Below, in pieces: positions 34,310 to 45,300 of a DNA stretch of 64,000 bases (position 1 is its first letter; each line of letters begins with the position of its first letter). Below the pieces are notes generated by a model. It was given only the letters and a program-made list of their open reading frames with translations. It searched no databases and was not told the origin of the DNA. The DNA is from Saccharothrix luteola (GTDB lineage Bacteria; Actinomycetota; Actinomycetes; Mycobacteriales; Pseudonocardiaceae): NCBI RefSeq assembly GCF_020859565.1, contig NZ_JAJHUO010000029.1, forward strand, positions 92,938-156,937, read 5' to 3'. A program made the translations under genes and the position numbers.

Positions 34310-35578
34310 GTGAAAACCAGAGGGCTTCGTGTTGCCTCCGCCGTGGCGGCGGGCGTGCTGGTGCTGGCCGCGTGCGGCGACCAGGGAGCCGAGGGCCCGG
34401 CGGGCGCGGACGACGGCGCGGTGCTGACGCTGTGGACCCGCGCGGCGACCGAATCGGTGTCCAAGGCCTACGCTGACGCCTACAACGCCACCCACCGCAA
34501 CAAGGTGGAGGTGACCGCCTACCCGAACGAGGAGTACCCGGCCAAGCTCGCGTCGGCGGCGGGCGCGAAGTCGCTGCCCGACCTGTTCGCGGCCGACGTG
34601 GTGTTCGCGCCCCAGTACGCCTCCCAGGGCCTGTGGGCCGACGTCACCGAGCGGCTCGCCGCGCTGCCCGTGAAGGACCGGCTCGCGCCGTCGCACCTGA
34701 AGGCCGGCACGTGGGAGGGCGCGAACTTCGCGTTGCCGCACACGATCGACCTGTCGGTGCTGCTGTACAACAAGGACCTCTACGCCAGAGCGGGCCTCGA
34801 CCCGGAGGAGCCGCCGCGCACCCTGCGCGAGTTCGCCGACCACGCGCGCAAGGTCGACCAGCTCGGCGGCGACGTCAACGGCACGTACTTCGGCGGCAAC
34901 TGCGGCGGCTGCGTCGAGTTCACGCTGTGGCCGTCGGTGTGGGCGGCGAACGGCGACGTGCTCGACCCCGACGGCGAGGAGGCGAAGGTCGACTCGCCGG
35001 AGATGGCCGACGTGTTCGCCCTCTACCGCGAGCTGTACGAGCAGGGCGTGGCCGCGCCCGCGTCGAAGGACGAGGCCGGTCCCACCTGGCTCGGCGCGTT
35101 GCAGAGCGGGAACGTCGGCATCGCGCCGGCGCCGTCGGTCTGGCTGGACGCGCTGGAGCGGAAGGGCCTGAAGCTGGGCGTGGCCCCGATCAGCGGGCTC
35201 GCCGGCGGCGAGTCCACCTTCGTCGGCGGTGACGCGCTCGGCATCGGCGCGACCACGGACAAGGCCGAGCAGGCGTGGGACTTCCTGTCCTGGACCACGT
35301 CCGACGAGGCGCAGGTCGAGGTCGTCGCCAAGAACAAGGGCGTGCCGACCCGCACCGACCTGGCGGAGAACAAGTACTCCTCGGCCGACCCGCGCACCGT
35401 GCTGGTCAACGGCCTGGTGGCCAAGGGTCGCACGCCGTACGCGCGCAACTTCAACGTCTCGTTCAACGACCCGCAGAGCCCGTGGCTGCAAACCGTCCGG
35501 GGCGCGCTGTTCGGTGACGCGGGCACGGCGCTGGCCGACGGCAACACCGCCATCACCAAGTCGCTCCAGCAGGGCTGA
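34310..35578 (+). CDS. ABC sugar-binding lipoprotein (family 1 solute-binding protein)
   Basis: 422 residues from a GTG with AAAGGAG upstream. The lipobox is LVLAACG (Cys22). The fold follows family 1 binding proteins: VLTLWTRAATESVSKAYADA, YNKDLYARAGLDPEEPPRTL, LGALQSGNVGIAPAPSVW, and FVGGDALGIGATTDKAEQAW. It sits directly before two permease genes. Specificity for an arabinose-containing oligosaccharide is inferred from the glycosidases around it. Confidence 0.94.
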   Translation: MKTRGLRVASAVAAGVLVLAACGDQGAEGPAGADDGAVLTLWTRAATESVSKAYADAYNATHRNKVEVTAYPNEEYPAKLASAAGAKSLPDLFAADVVFAPQYASQGLWADVTERLAALPVKDRLAPSHLKAGTWEGANFALPHTIDLSVLLYNKDLYARAGLDPEEPPRTLREFADHARKVDQLGGDVNGTYFGGNCGGCVEFTLWPSVWAANGDVLDPDGEEAKVDSPEMADVFALYRELYEQGVAAPASKDEAGPTWLGALQSGNVGIAPAPSVWLDALERKGLKLGVAPISGLAGGESTFVGGDALGIGATTDKAEQAWDFLSWTTSDEAQVEVVAKNKGVPTRTDLAENKYSSADPRTVLVNGLVAKGRTPYARNFNVSFNDPQSPWLQTVRGALFGDAGTALADGNTAITKSLQQG

Positions 35579-35597
35579 GCGGCCACCGGAGGCTCGG

Positions 35598-36566
35598 ATG
35601 TCCACGACGACGACGTCACACCCGGCGACGACGGCCACCGCAGGACCGACGGGCACACCTCGACCGCGCCCGGAGTCCCGACCGGCGCGGCGGGGACGTC
35701 GGCTGCGCGCGCTGGTCGGCGCCGCGTACGCCGCGCCGACCGCCGTGATGGTGGGGCTGTTCTTCCTGGTGCCGCTGGCGCTCGTGGTCTGGATGTCCCT
35801 GCACCGCTGGCCGTTGCTGGGCAAGGCGAAGTTCAACGCGCCGGCCAACTACAGCGGCATCACCGAGGACGAGCTCCTCCGCTCGGCGGCCTGGTTCACG
35901 GTCAAGTACACGGTGGTCATCACGGTGCTGCTGTTCGTGGTCGCGTTCGGGCTGGCGCTGCTGGTGCAGCACCGGCGGCCGGGCGTCGGCTTCTTCCGCA
36001 CCGCGTTCTTCCTGCCGACGGCGGTCGGGTTCGCCAGCGCGTCCCTGCTGTTCCTCGGCCTGCTCAGCGACGAGATCGGGCCGGTGACCGATCTGCTGTC
36101 GTGGCTCGGGCTGGTCGACGGGTACGTGTCGTGGACCAGCGGCAGTCCGGGATCGGCGCTCGGGTCGGCGGTGCTGCTGGTGCTGTGGCGGTTCGCCGGG
36201 TTCACCATGCTGATCCTGCTGACCGGGCTGCACGCGATCCCGCCGGACGTCTACGAGGCCGCACGGGTGGACGGCGCGAACCGGTGGCAGACGTTCCGGC
36301 GGATCACGGTGCCGCTGATGCGGCCCACGATCGCGCTGGTGCTCACCCTGATGACGACGGGCTCGCTGCTCGCGTTCGACCAGTTCTGGATCCTCACCCG
36401 CGGCGGGCCGGACAACAGCACCACCTCCCTGGTGATGGTGATCTACCGGGAGGCGTTCATCCGGCTCGACCTGGGCTCGGCCGCGGGCATCTCGGTGGTG
36501 CTGCTGGTCGTGCTCGTGGTGTTCAACGCCATCCAGTTCCGCGTGCTGCGCCGGAGGTCGTCGTGA
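35598..36566 (+). CDS. ABC sugar permease (MalF/UgpA type)
   Basis: 322 residues; a Thr/Pro/Arg-rich cytoplasmic N-terminus of about 40, then six membrane helices. The EAA loop that docks the ATPase is EAARVDGANRWQTFRRITVP (about 222-241). ATG 35598 follows CCGGAGG. Its stop overlaps the next start (GTGA). No ATPase gene is present; actinomycete CUT1 importers usually share one ATPase (MsiK type) encoded elsewhere. Confidence 0.95.
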   Translation: MSTTTTSHPATTATAGPTGTPRPRPESRPARRGRRLRALVGAAYAAPTAVMVGLFFLVPLALVVWMSLHRWPLLGKAKFNAPANYSGITEDELLRSAAWFTVKYTVVITVLLFVVAFGLALLVQHRRPGVGFFRTAFFLPTAVGFASASLLFLGLLSDEIGPVTDLLSWLGLVDGYVSWTSGSPGSALGSAVLLVLWRFAGFTMLILLTGLHAIPPDVYEAARVDGANRWQTFRRITVPLMRPTIALVLTLMTTGSLLAFDQFWILTRGGPDNSTTSLVMVIYREAFIRLDLGSAAGISVVLLVVLVVFNAIQFRVLRRRSS

Positions 36567-37369
36567 GGACCACCACGGGCAGCCGCCGGGGCTACTACGT
36601 CACCGGCGCGGCGCTGGCCATCCTGTTCCTGTTCCCGCTGGTGTGGGCCGCGTTCGCGTCCGTGCGCACGGACACCGGGTTCGGGCTGGAGAACTACGAC
36701 CGGCTGTTCACCTCGGCCAACGGCGTGCAGTTGGAGCACGTGCTCAACAGCGTGGTGGTCAGCGCGCTCACGGTGGGCGGCACGCTGTTCATCGCCACGT
36801 TGGGCGGCTACGCGTTCGGCCGGTTCCGGTTCCCCGGCCGCGACGTGCTGTTCCTGCTCACGCTGGCGATCCTGATGGTGCCGTACGCGACGATCCTGAT
36901 CGCCCTGTACGTGCTGCTGGGGTGGCTGGGGCTGGAGGACTCGCTGGTCGGGCTGAGCCTGGTGCTCATCACGTTCCAGCTGCCGTTCTCGGTGTTCATG
37001 ATGCGCAACTCGTTCGAGGCCGTGCCGCTGGAGCTGGAGGAGTCGGCCCGGGTCGACGGCTGCACCAGCGCCGGCACGCTCGTGCGGATCATGCTGCCCG
37101 CCGTGCGACCGGGCCTGGTGACCGTCGGCCTGTTCGCGTTCCTGACCTCGTGGAGCGAGTTCTTCGCGCCGCTGATCCTGCTCAACTCGACCGACAAGTT
37201 CACCACCACCCTCGCCGTGGTCAACATGCGGACCGCGAGCCACGGGTCGATCGACTACGCCGCGCTCGAAGCGGGGGTGGTGTTCATGGCAGTGCCCTGC
37301 CTCGTGCTCTTCGCCGCCATGCAACGCAGCTACGTCCGCGGGTTCACCTCAGGCGCCGTCAAGGGCTGA
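36563..37369 (+). CDS. ABC sugar permease (MalG/UgpE type)
   Basis: 268 residues, six membrane helices, EAA loop LEESARVDGCTSAGTLVRIM followed by LPAVRPGL. The GTG start overlaps the preceding permease stop. FRTFRFPGRD-type conserved text (YAFGRFRFPGRDVLFLLTL) and SEFFAPLILLNS identify the MalG-like partner of a CUT1 importer. It ends the importer part of the operon; the metalloprotease gene begins 42 bases on. Confidence 0.95.
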   Translation: MRTTTGSRRGYYVTGAALAILFLFPLVWAAFASVRTDTGFGLENYDRLFTSANGVQLEHVLNSVVVSALTVGGTLFIATLGGYAFGRFRFPGRDVLFLLTLAILMVPYATILIALYVLLGWLGLEDSLVGLSLVLITFQLPFSVFMMRNSFEAVPLELEESARVDGCTSAGTLVRIMLPAVRPGLVTVGLFAFLTSWSEFFAPLILLNSTDKFTTTLAVVNMRTASHGSIDYAALEAGVVFMAVPCLVLFAAMQRSYVRGFTSGAVKG

Positions 37370-37411
37370 CCCCGCTGTCCGATGCTGCTTCGTCCGGCAA
37401 TCGGAAGGAAG

Positions 37412-38275
37412 ATGATCGTGTCACGATCATGGATGAGAACGGTGCTCGGCGCGGTGGTCCTCGCGCTGGCGGTGAGCGGCGCGGGCGTCGCGCAGGCCGA
37501 GCGGGCACGTGACGTCGCGGTCGCCGCCAACCCGGCGACGTGGAGCCCGCCGTCGAACCTGGTGACCCCGCTGAACCAGGTGTGGTCGCACCAGGAGAGC
37601 ACGTACGGCAACCTGTACGGGTTCCGCAACTACGGCTGGGACCAGGTCTTCGTCAACGGCGGCTACCTGAACTTCTGCGTGCGGTGGGACTCGTCGGCCC
37701 CGGTGAGCGCCTCGCTGCGCGACCGCATCCACGCCAAGCTCGCCGAGCAGTACAAGAAGTGGACGGACCTGATGGTGGGCCACAACAACTGGCCCTACGC
37801 GCAGGTACCGATCAAGGTGGTCGGCTGGGCGGTGCGCGACCGCAACACGTTGCAGTGGAGCGACAACTCCGTCGACATCTACGTCAACAACATCCGGGAG
37901 AACGCGCCGCAGTGCGCCGAGCAGTGCGGCCGGTTCTTCGTCCGCGACGGCCAGTACCGCAACTGCCCCGGCGGGGTGCCCCGGCACTACGACCAGTCGT
38001 TGTGGCTCACCGCCGGCATGGGCGGCGGCGCGGGCGGCGACTGGGGCCAGCGGATGGGCAGCGAGTACTTCGTCAACAACCTCGGCAGCACGGACATGAC
38101 GATCCTGCTGCACGAGATCGGGCACACGTTCGGTCTGGACGACTTCTACGACTGGACGCCCACCGGCGTGTCGAGCTTCATCATGAAGGCCGGCAGCGCC
38201 CGGAACATCACCGAGTTCGACGCGTGGATGTTCCGCGACTGGTGGCGGCACCTGAAGAGCCGCTACGGCCGCTGA
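37412..38275 (+). CDS. Secreted HExxH zinc metalloprotease
   Basis: About 287 residues with a Sec signal peptide (VLGAVVLALAVSGAGVAQA). The zinc site is LLHEIGHTFGLDD (His at about 234 and 238), an HExxHxxGxxD metzincin-like motif with Asp as third-ligand candidate, as in snapalysin-type proteases. Four cysteines (NFCVRW, QCAEQCG, NCPGG) suggest disulfides. The start is ATG 37412; GTG 37418 has better spacing from GGAAGGAAG. It is embedded between a sugar importer and exported arabinosidases and is followed by a terminator. Cleavage of an arabinosylated protein backbone is an inference from context. Confidence 0.83.
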   Translation: MIVSRSWMRTVLGAVVLALAVSGAGVAQAERARDVAVAANPATWSPPSNLVTPLNQVWSHQESTYGNLYGFRNYGWDQVFVNGGYLNFCVRWDSSAPVSASLRDRIHAKLAEQYKKWTDLMVGHNNWPYAQVPIKVVGWAVRDRNTLQWSDNSVDIYVNNIRENAPQCAEQCGRFFVRDGQYRNCPGGVPRHYDQSLWLTAGMGGGAGGDWGQRMGSEYFVNNLGSTDMTILLHEIGHTFGLDDFYDWTPTGVSSFIMKAGSARNITEFDAWMFRDWWRHLKSRYGR

Positions 38276-38281
38276 GCGACA

Positions 38282-38312
38282 CCGGCGCCCCCGCCTGCCG
38301 CGGGGGCGCCGG
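38282..38312 (+). terminator. Terminator after the metalloprotease gene
   Basis: CCGGCGCCCCCGC (38282-38294) and GCGGGGGCGCCGG (38300-38312) pair perfectly over 13 bases around a 5-base loop, 6 bases after the protease stop. It separates the importer/protease unit from the exported glycosidase genes. Confidence 0.8.
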
Positions 38313-38363
38313 CCCTCTCCCCACCGCGAGTCCTGTGCCGCCACGTCACGGAAGGTGACGCGC

Positions 38364-40874
38364 ATGTCCCTGCCCACCCCATCACGTCGTGCCGTGCTGC
38401 GAGCGGGTGCGGTGGTCGCCTCGGCCACCGCCCTGCCCGCCTTGAGCACCACCGCCGCCGCCGACCCGAACAGCACCGGTCCGATCAAGGCAGCCGCGAG
38501 ACCGGACACGGGAGCCTCGGCGCACGCGTTCCCGCTCGGCGCGGTGGCGCTGCTGGCCGGACCGTTCCAGACCAACACCTCCCGCACGCACGCCTACCTC
38601 AAGTTCCTCGACGCCGACCGGCTGCTGCACACGTTCCGCCTCAACGTCGGCCTGCCGTCGTCCGCCGTCCCTTGTGGAGGGTGGGAGTCGCCGACCACCG
38701 AGCTGCGCGGCCACTCCACCGGCCACGTGCTGACCGCGCTGGCCCAGGCGTACGCGAGCACCGGCGACACCGCGTTCCGCACCAAGGGCGACTACCTGGT
38801 CGCCCAACTCGCCACCTGCCAGGACCGGGCCCAGGCCGCCGGGTTCAACACCGGCTACCTGTCGGCGTTCCCGGAGAGCTTCATCGACCGCGTGGAAGCC
38901 CGGCAGCAGGTCTGGGCGCCCTACTACACCCTGCACAAGATCATGGCGGGCCTGCTGGACATGCACCTGCTGGCGGGCAACGCCCAGGCGCTGACCGTGC
39001 TCACCCGCATGGCCGCGTGGGTCGGCTGGCGCAACGGGCGGCTGACGCTGACCCAGCGGCAGAACATGCTCGACACGGAGTTCGGCGGCATGAACGAGGT
39101 GCTGACCAACCTCTACCAGCTCACCGGCGACCCGGCGCACCTGACCGCCGCGCAGCACTTCGACCACGCCGAGGTCTTCGACCCGTTGGCCGGCAACACC
39201 GACCGCCTCGACGGCTACCACGCCAACACCCAGATCCCGAAGGCGGTCGGCGCGATCCGCGAGTACCACGCCACCGGCCTGACCCGGTACCGCGACATCG
39301 CGACCAACTTCTGGAACATCGTGGTGGGCACGCACACCTACGCCATCGGCGGCAACTCCAACGGCGAGTACTTCAAGGCGCCCGGCCGGATCGCGTCGGA
39401 GCTGTCGGACCACACGTGCGAGTGCTGCAACACCTACAACATGCTCAAGCTGACCCGCCAGCTGTTCCGCACCGACCCGAGGGCCCAGTACTTCGACTTC
39501 CACGAGAAGGCGCTCTACAACCACCTGCTCGGCGGGCAGAACCCGGCCTCCGCGCACGGCCACCACAGCTACTACGTGCCGCTGCGGCCCGGCGGCCAGC
39601 GCACGTACAGCAACGACTACCAGGACTTCACCTGCTGCCACGGCACCGGGATGGAGACCAACACCAAGCACGGCGACAGCATCTACTTCCACGCCGGCAA
39701 CACGTTGTACGTCAACCTGTTCATCGCCTCCGTGCTCACCTGGCCGGGCCGGGGGATCACCGTGCGGCAGGACACCGCGTTCCCCGAGTCGGCCGCCACC
39801 CGGCTCACCGTCACCGGGTCCGGGCCGATCGACCTGCGCGTGCGCATCCCGTCCTGGGCCGCGGGCGCCCAGCTCAAGCTCAACGGCGTGGTGCAGGACG
39901 TGCCGACCGTGCCGGGCACGTACGCGCGCCTGGACCGGACGTGGAGCAGCGGTGACGTGGTGGACCTCAGCCTGCCGATGGCGCTGACCCGGGAGCCCAC
40001 GCCGGACAACCCGGCCGTGCAGGTGGTCAAGCACGGCCCGATCGTGCTCGCCGGCGGTTACGGCACGACCAACCTCACGTCGATGCCGACGCTGCAGCCC
40101 GCGACCCTGCGGGCGACGACCACCCCGTTGCGGTACACGGCGACGGCGAGCACGGGCCAGGTGACGCTGCAGCCGTTCTACCAGACGCACGGCCAGCGCT
40201 ACACGGTCTACTGGAACGTCACCGACACGCCCGCGCCGCCGCCGTTCATCGCGCACTACCCGTTCGACGAGGCGGCGGGCTCGGTGGCGGCCGACGCCAC
40301 CGGCAACGGCCGGACCGCCACCCTCGCCGGCGGCGCGCGGTGGACCACGGGGCGCACCGGTTCGGCGGTCGACCTCGGCGGGGCGGGCGAGCACGTGCTG
40401 CTGCCCGCGGGCCTGCTGGCGGGCGCGACGGCGTTCAGCGTGGCCACCTGGGTGTGGCTGGGCGCGGTGACCACGTGGGCGCGCGTGTTCGACTTCGGCG
40501 CGGGCACCGGCACCTACCTGTTCCTCACCCCGCGCAGTTCGGCGGGCGGCGTCCGGTTCGCCATCACCACCGGCGGCGCGAGCGCCGAGCAGCGCGTCGA
40601 CGCGGCGTCACCGCTGCCCGCCGGCGCGTGGACGCACGTCGCCGTGACGCAGACGGGCAACCTCGGCGTGCTCTACGTCAACGGCGTCGAGGCGGCCCGC
40701 AACACGGCGCTGACCGTGCGGCCGTCCGCGCTCGGCAGCACCACGCAGAACTGGATCGGCCGCTCCCAGTACGCGGGCGACCCCTACCTGGACGGCGCCG
40801 TGGACGGCTTCCGGGTCCACGGCCGCGCCCTCACCGCCGCCGAAGTGGCCGACCTGCACGCGACCGGCCGCTAG
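38364..40874 (+). CDS. Exported GH127/GH146-type beta-L-arabinofuranosidase with LamG module
   Basis: 836 residues. A twin-arginine signal (SRRAVLRAGAVVASATALPA) sends it out folded, fitting a metal-thiolate enzyme. The catalytic barrel (about 55-600) has WESPTTELRGHSTGHVLTAL, Glu in NSNGEYF, DHTCECCNTYNMLKL and DFTCCHGTGMET, the cysteine clusters of the GH127/GH146 group. The C-terminal module (about 635-836) is a concanavalin-like LamG fold (FSVATWVWLGAVTTW; WTHVAVTQTGNLGVLYVNG). ATG 38364 lies 8 bases after GGAAGG. The likely substrate is beta-L-arabinofuranosyl chains outside the cell. Confidence 0.9.
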   Translation: MSLPTPSRRAVLRAGAVVASATALPALSTTAAADPNSTGPIKAAARPDTGASAHAFPLGAVALLAGPFQTNTSRTHAYLKFLDADRLLHTFRLNVGLPSSAVPCGGWESPTTELRGHSTGHVLTALAQAYASTGDTAFRTKGDYLVAQLATCQDRAQAAGFNTGYLSAFPESFIDRVEARQQVWAPYYTLHKIMAGLLDMHLLAGNAQALTVLTRMAAWVGWRNGRLTLTQRQNMLDTEFGGMNEVLTNLYQLTGDPAHLTAAQHFDHAEVFDPLAGNTDRLDGYHANTQIPKAVGAIREYHATGLTRYRDIATNFWNIVVGTHTYAIGGNSNGEYFKAPGRIASELSDHTCECCNTYNMLKLTRQLFRTDPRAQYFDFHEKALYNHLLGGQNPASAHGHHSYYVPLRPGGQRTYSNDYQDFTCCHGTGMETNTKHGDSIYFHAGNTLYVNLFIASVLTWPGRGITVRQDTAFPESAATRLTVTGSGPIDLRVRIPSWAAGAQLKLNGVVQDVPTVPGTYARLDRTWSSGDVVDLSLPMALTREPTPDNPAVQVVKHGPIVLAGGYGTTNLTSMPTLQPATLRATTTPLRYTATASTGQVTLQPFYQTHGQRYTVYWNVTDTPAPPPFIAHYPFDEAAGSVAADATGNGRTATLAGGARWTTGRTGSAVDLGGAGEHVLLPAGLLAGATAFSVATWVWLGAVTTWARVFDFGAGTGTYLFLTPRSSAGGVRFAITTGGASAEQRVDAASPLPAGAWTHVAVTQTGNLGVLYVNGVEAARNTALTVRPSALGSTTQNWIGRSQYAGDPYLDGAVDGFRVHGRALTAAEVADLHATGR

Positions 40875-40875
40875 C

Positions 40876-40915
40876 GCCGCGACCGGCGACCTCCACCGCG
40901 TCCTCCGGTCGCGGC
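40876..40915 (+). terminator. Hairpin after the exported arabinofuranosidase gene
   Basis: GCCGCGACCGG (40876-40886) and CCGGTCGCGGC (40905-40915) pair perfectly over 11 bases with an 18-base loop, immediately after the stop codon. It may terminate or attenuate transcription before the GH43 gene. Confidence 0.6.
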
Positions 40916-40950
40916 CCCAGTCCACCTCCCCCCACCGTTAGGACTCACCC

Positions 40951-42381
40951 ATGCGCACCCGACATCGGGCGGTGAAGCTGGGCGCGGCACTCGCGCTCGT
41001 CGCCTCCACCGCCGTCGCACCGGCCGCGTTCGCGGCCAACCCGATCATCACGAACATCTACACCGCCGATCCCGCGCCACTGGTCGTCGGCAACACCATG
41101 TACATCTACGCGGGCCGCGACGAAGCGCCCACCGGCACCAACAACTTCGTCATGCGCGAGTGGCGGGTGCTCTCCTCGACCGACGCCGCCACCTGGACCG
41201 ACCACGGGGCGAAGGCGAACATCGGCACCTTCCCGTGGGCGGGTGCGGACGCCTGGGCCGGCGAGGTCGAGGCCAAGAACGGCAAGTACTACTGGTACAC
41301 CTCGGTCAACGGCAACGGCGCGGGGTGGATGGACATCGGCGTCGCGGTCGGCGACAGCCCGCTAGGGCCGTTCCGCGACGCCAAGGGCGGTCCGCTGATC
41401 AGCGACGGCACGCCCAACTCGTCCGGGCTGAACATCGACCCCACGGTGTTCACCGACGACGACGGCCAGTCCTACATCTACTGGGGCGGCTACTGGGGCG
41501 CGCGGGCGGCGAAGCTCAAGCCCAACATGATCGAGCTGGACGGCGCGGTGATCACGCCGCAGGGCCTGGCGAACTTCTGGGAAGCGCCCTGGATGTTCAA
41601 GCGCAACGGCCTCTACTACATGATGTACGCGGCCAACGACACCGGTGGCTGCGTCACCAACTCCAACTACGCCTGCCAGCGCTACGCCACCGCCACCAGC
41701 CCGCTGGGGCCGTGGACCCATCGCGGCGTCGTGCTCGACCAGGTCTCGTCGACCACGAACCACGCGGGCGTGGTGCAGTTCAACGGGCAGTGGTACATCG
41801 TCTACCACAACGCCAACGCGCCCGGCGGCGGCAACTTCCGCCGTTCCGTCGCGGTGGACCTGCTGCACTTCAACGCCGACGGCACGATGCGCAAGGTCAC
41901 CCAGACCACGACCGGACCGCCGCCGAACCACGGCGGCGACCCCGGCACGGGCACGAACCTGGCCACCTCGGCGACCGCGTCCACCTCGCACGTCTCGGCG
42001 TGGGAGTCGCTGGCCGCGCTCAACAACGGCGGCACGCCCGCGAGCTCCGCGGACCGCTCGAACCTCGCCTACGGCAACTGGCCCGAGCGAGGCACGCAGT
42101 GGGTCGAGTACCAGTGGGCGACCAGTCGCTCGATCAACAAGGTGGCCACGTACTGGTTCGACGACGACCAGGGCATCGACCTGCCCGCCTCGTGCAAGGT
42201 CCAGTACTGGAACGGCAGCGCGTACGTCGACGTGCCCGGCCAGTCGGCGTGCGGGGTGGCGGGCAACACCTTCAACACCACCACGTTCACCGCCGTGAAC
42301 ACGACGCGGCTGCGGTTGTCGATCACCTCGAAGCCCGACTTCTCGACGGGGGTGTTGGAATGGCAAGCCTTCCAGGCGTGA
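40951..42381 (+). CDS. Secreted GH43 glycosidase with discoidin-type carbohydrate module
   Basis: 476 residues with a Sec signal ending AFA (about residue 28). The five-bladed GH43 propeller (about 30-315) has the base Asp40 in IYTADPAPLV, the second Asp in NIDPTVFTDDDG and the acid Glu in ANFWEAPWMFKRNG. A Gly/Thr/Pro linker leads to an F5/8 type C (CBM32-like) module (about 335-476) that resembles the last module of the next gene. Alpha-L-arabinofuranosidase or beta-xylosidase activity is typical. The 3' end overlaps the next start by 22 bases. Confidence 0.92.
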   Translation: MRTRHRAVKLGAALALVASTAVAPAAFAANPIITNIYTADPAPLVVGNTMYIYAGRDEAPTGTNNFVMREWRVLSSTDAATWTDHGAKANIGTFPWAGADAWAGEVEAKNGKYYWYTSVNGNGAGWMDIGVAVGDSPLGPFRDAKGGPLISDGTPNSSGLNIDPTVFTDDDGQSYIYWGGYWGARAAKLKPNMIELDGAVITPQGLANFWEAPWMFKRNGLYYMMYAANDTGGCVTNSNYACQRYATATSPLGPWTHRGVVLDQVSSTTNHAGVVQFNGQWYIVYHNANAPGGGNFRRSVAVDLLHFNADGTMRKVTQTTTGPPPNHGGDPGTGTNLATSATASTSHVSAWESLAALNNGGTPASSADRSNLAYGNWPERGTQWVEYQWATSRSINKVATYWFDDDQGIDLPASCKVQYWNGSAYVDVPGQSACGVAGNTFNTTTFTAVNTTRLRLSITSKPDFSTGVLEWQAFQA

Positions 42382-45300
42382 CCCGACGGGTGGCGACCGT
42401 GGTGGTGCTCGGCGCGCTCCTCGTGCCGGTCCAGAGCGCCTCCGCCGCCCAGACCATCGGCTACCCGACGTTCAGCGGGCCGTCGATCCCGGCGCCGCCG
42501 GTCGGCTACAGCACCGGCAGCACCATGAAGGCCATCTACGACGCCGAGAGCGGCGGCACGGACTTCTGGATGGACCGCCTGCTCGCCCGTCCGGGCAACG
42601 ACCCGGCGGGCCCGTGGCTGATGACCCGCGGTCGCGGCGCGTTCATGTACACCCACAACCCCGCCGTGATCGGCTTCGGCGGCAACGCCGCGTACTGGGA
42701 CAACATCAGCAGCCAGAACGCCTACGCCGTCACCGTGGGCTCCGGGACCCTGACCGAGCAGGTGGCGAGCAGGTGGCAGGCCCCGAGCCACTGGAAGGGC
42801 GTCTACACCGGCACCGGCGTTCGGGTGGAGGTGGCGAAGTTCATCACGCACAACAACGTCGCCGTCACCAACCTGACCGTCACGAACACCGGCTCGGCGT
42901 CCGCCACCCTGCCGCTGCGCGTCACCTCGCCGTACGCGACCACGGTCAGCGGGGCCGAGCTGACCGGCTCGCGGCAGGTGAAGAACAACCTCACCACCAT
43001 CCGGCCGCGGTTGGCCGGCGACGGCTTCACCGCCGCGAGCGGGGCGCTGACCAGGTCGGTCACGCTGGGCGCCGGCCAGTCGACCACCACCAAGGTCGTG
43101 ATGGGCTTCGTCACCGACGAGATCCCCGAGTCGCTGACCGAGTACAACGCCTACCGCGGCCACTCGCCGTCGGTCGCCTTCGCCACCCACGTGCGCGACT
43201 ACAACCGCTGGTGGGCCGACCACATCCCCTACATCGACGTGCCCGACCCGGCGATCAAGAAGAACGTCTACTACCGCTGGTGGCTGATGCGCTTCAACCA
43301 CCTCGACGTGGACATCCCGGGCCAGGACTTCCAGTTCCCGGTCTCGATCGAGGGCGTCACCGGCTACAACAACGCGATCGCGCTGACCCAGCCGATGCAC
43401 ATCGACGACCTGAAGTACCTGCGCGACCCGGTCTACTCCTACGGCCCGTGGCTGTCGGTCGGCCAATCGTCCAAGGGCGGCCGGTTCATGGACAACCCCG
43501 GCGACCCGGAGAACTGGTCCAACTCCTACACCCAGTACATCTCCGAGGCGGCGTGGCGCAGCTACCAGATCCACGGCGGTCAACCGGCCGTCGCGGGGAA
43601 CCTGGCCAAGTACGCCGAAGGTGACGTGAAGGGGCAACTGTCCACTTTCGACACCAACAACAACGGCGTCATCGAGTACGACTGGGGCGCCATGACCGGC
43701 AACGACGCCGACGCGGTGTCGTTCGACTGGCGGGCGGGCAACCTCGACCGGGCCGAGACCGCGTACGTGTGGAGCGGCGCGATGGCCGCGCAGCAGGCGT
43801 ACGCGCTGACCGGCAACACGGCGAAGGCGAGCGAGATGCAAACGCTTGCCGACCGGATCCGCAACGGCGTGGTGACCACGCTGTGGAACCCGTCGCGGCA
43901 GCTGCTGGAGCACAAGCACGTGGCCACGAACGCGCACGTGCCGTGGAAGGAGATCAACAACTACTACCCGTTCTCGGTCGGCCTGATGCCGAGCACCGAC
44001 CAGTACAAGCAGGCGCTGCGGCTGTTCGCGGACCCGGCCGAGTACCCGGTGTTCCCGTTCTACACGGCCAACCAGCGCGACAAGGCCGAGGCCGCGCAGG
44101 CGGGCCACCCCGGTTCCAACAACTTCTCCACCATCAACTCCACCGTCCAGTTCCGGCTGTACTCCTCGGTGCTGCGCAACTACCCGAACCAGTGGATGGG
44201 CGCCGAGGACTACAAGAAGCTGCTCTACTGGAACACCTGGGCGCAGTACGTCGGCGGCAACACGCAGTGGCCCGATGCCAACGAGTTCTGGGCCAACTGG
44301 AACGCGGGCACGAAGACCATCGACTACCGCTCGTGGATCCACCACAACATCCTGGGCAGCAGCAACTGGACCGTGGTGGAGGACGTGGCCGGGCTGCGCC
44401 CGCGCACGGACAGCCGCGTCGAGCTGTCGCCGATCAACATCGGTTGGTCGCACTTCGCGGTCAACAACCTGCGCTACCGCAACATGGACCTGAGCGTGGT
44501 GTGGGACGACCCGGCCGACGGCGTCACCCGCTACAACGGCGTGCCGCAGGGCTATTCGGTCTACCTCAACGGCACGCGCGCGTTCACCGTCGACCGGCTG
44601 ACCCGCGTGCTCTACAACCCGGCGAACGGCGAGGTCACGTTCCCGTCCGGTGCGGGGACGGTGAACCACAGCGTGCCGGTCGCCGGGTTGCAGGCGCCGC
44701 AGGACGTGGCGCACGGCAGCGCGCGGATGGTGGACATGTTCGCCAAGGCGGGCGTGGACCTGACCTCCGCCACGCCGAACCTGGCGCAGGGCGCGGGCGT
44801 CACGGCGTCGTACACGGCGTCCGGCACGTCCACCGGCGCGGCGATCGACGGGTTCCCCATCAACGAACCGCTCTGGGGCACGTCGGGCTCGCCCAACTCG
44901 TCGGACTTCTACGAGATCGACTTCCGGCAGCAGCGCACGGTCGACGAGGTGCGGTTGCACTTCCGCGACGACCGGGCCGGCAACCGGTACCGCGCGCCGT
45001 CGTCGTACGCGATCCAGTACTGGAACGGCTCGGCGTGGGTCGCCGCGGCGGCGCAGAGCAAGACGCCGGCGACCCCGACGGCCAACTACAACCGGGTCCG
45101 GTTCACGCCGGTGTCCACGCAGCGGATCCGGGTCCAGGTGACGCACGCGTCCGGGTTCAAGACCGGGTTGACCGAGGTGAAGGCCTACAACCGGGGCGGC
45201 GGCACGGATCCGCAACCGCCGCCGAACCTGGCCGGGTCCGCCACGCCGTCGGCCTCGTACACCTCGCCGTGGGAGTCGGTGGCCGCGATCAACGACGGCG

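Noticed and set aside
41160..42359. Long rightward extension upstream of the 1094-residue glycosidase
   Set aside because: Out of frame with, and fully inside, the GH43 gene; the signal peptide begins at 42360.
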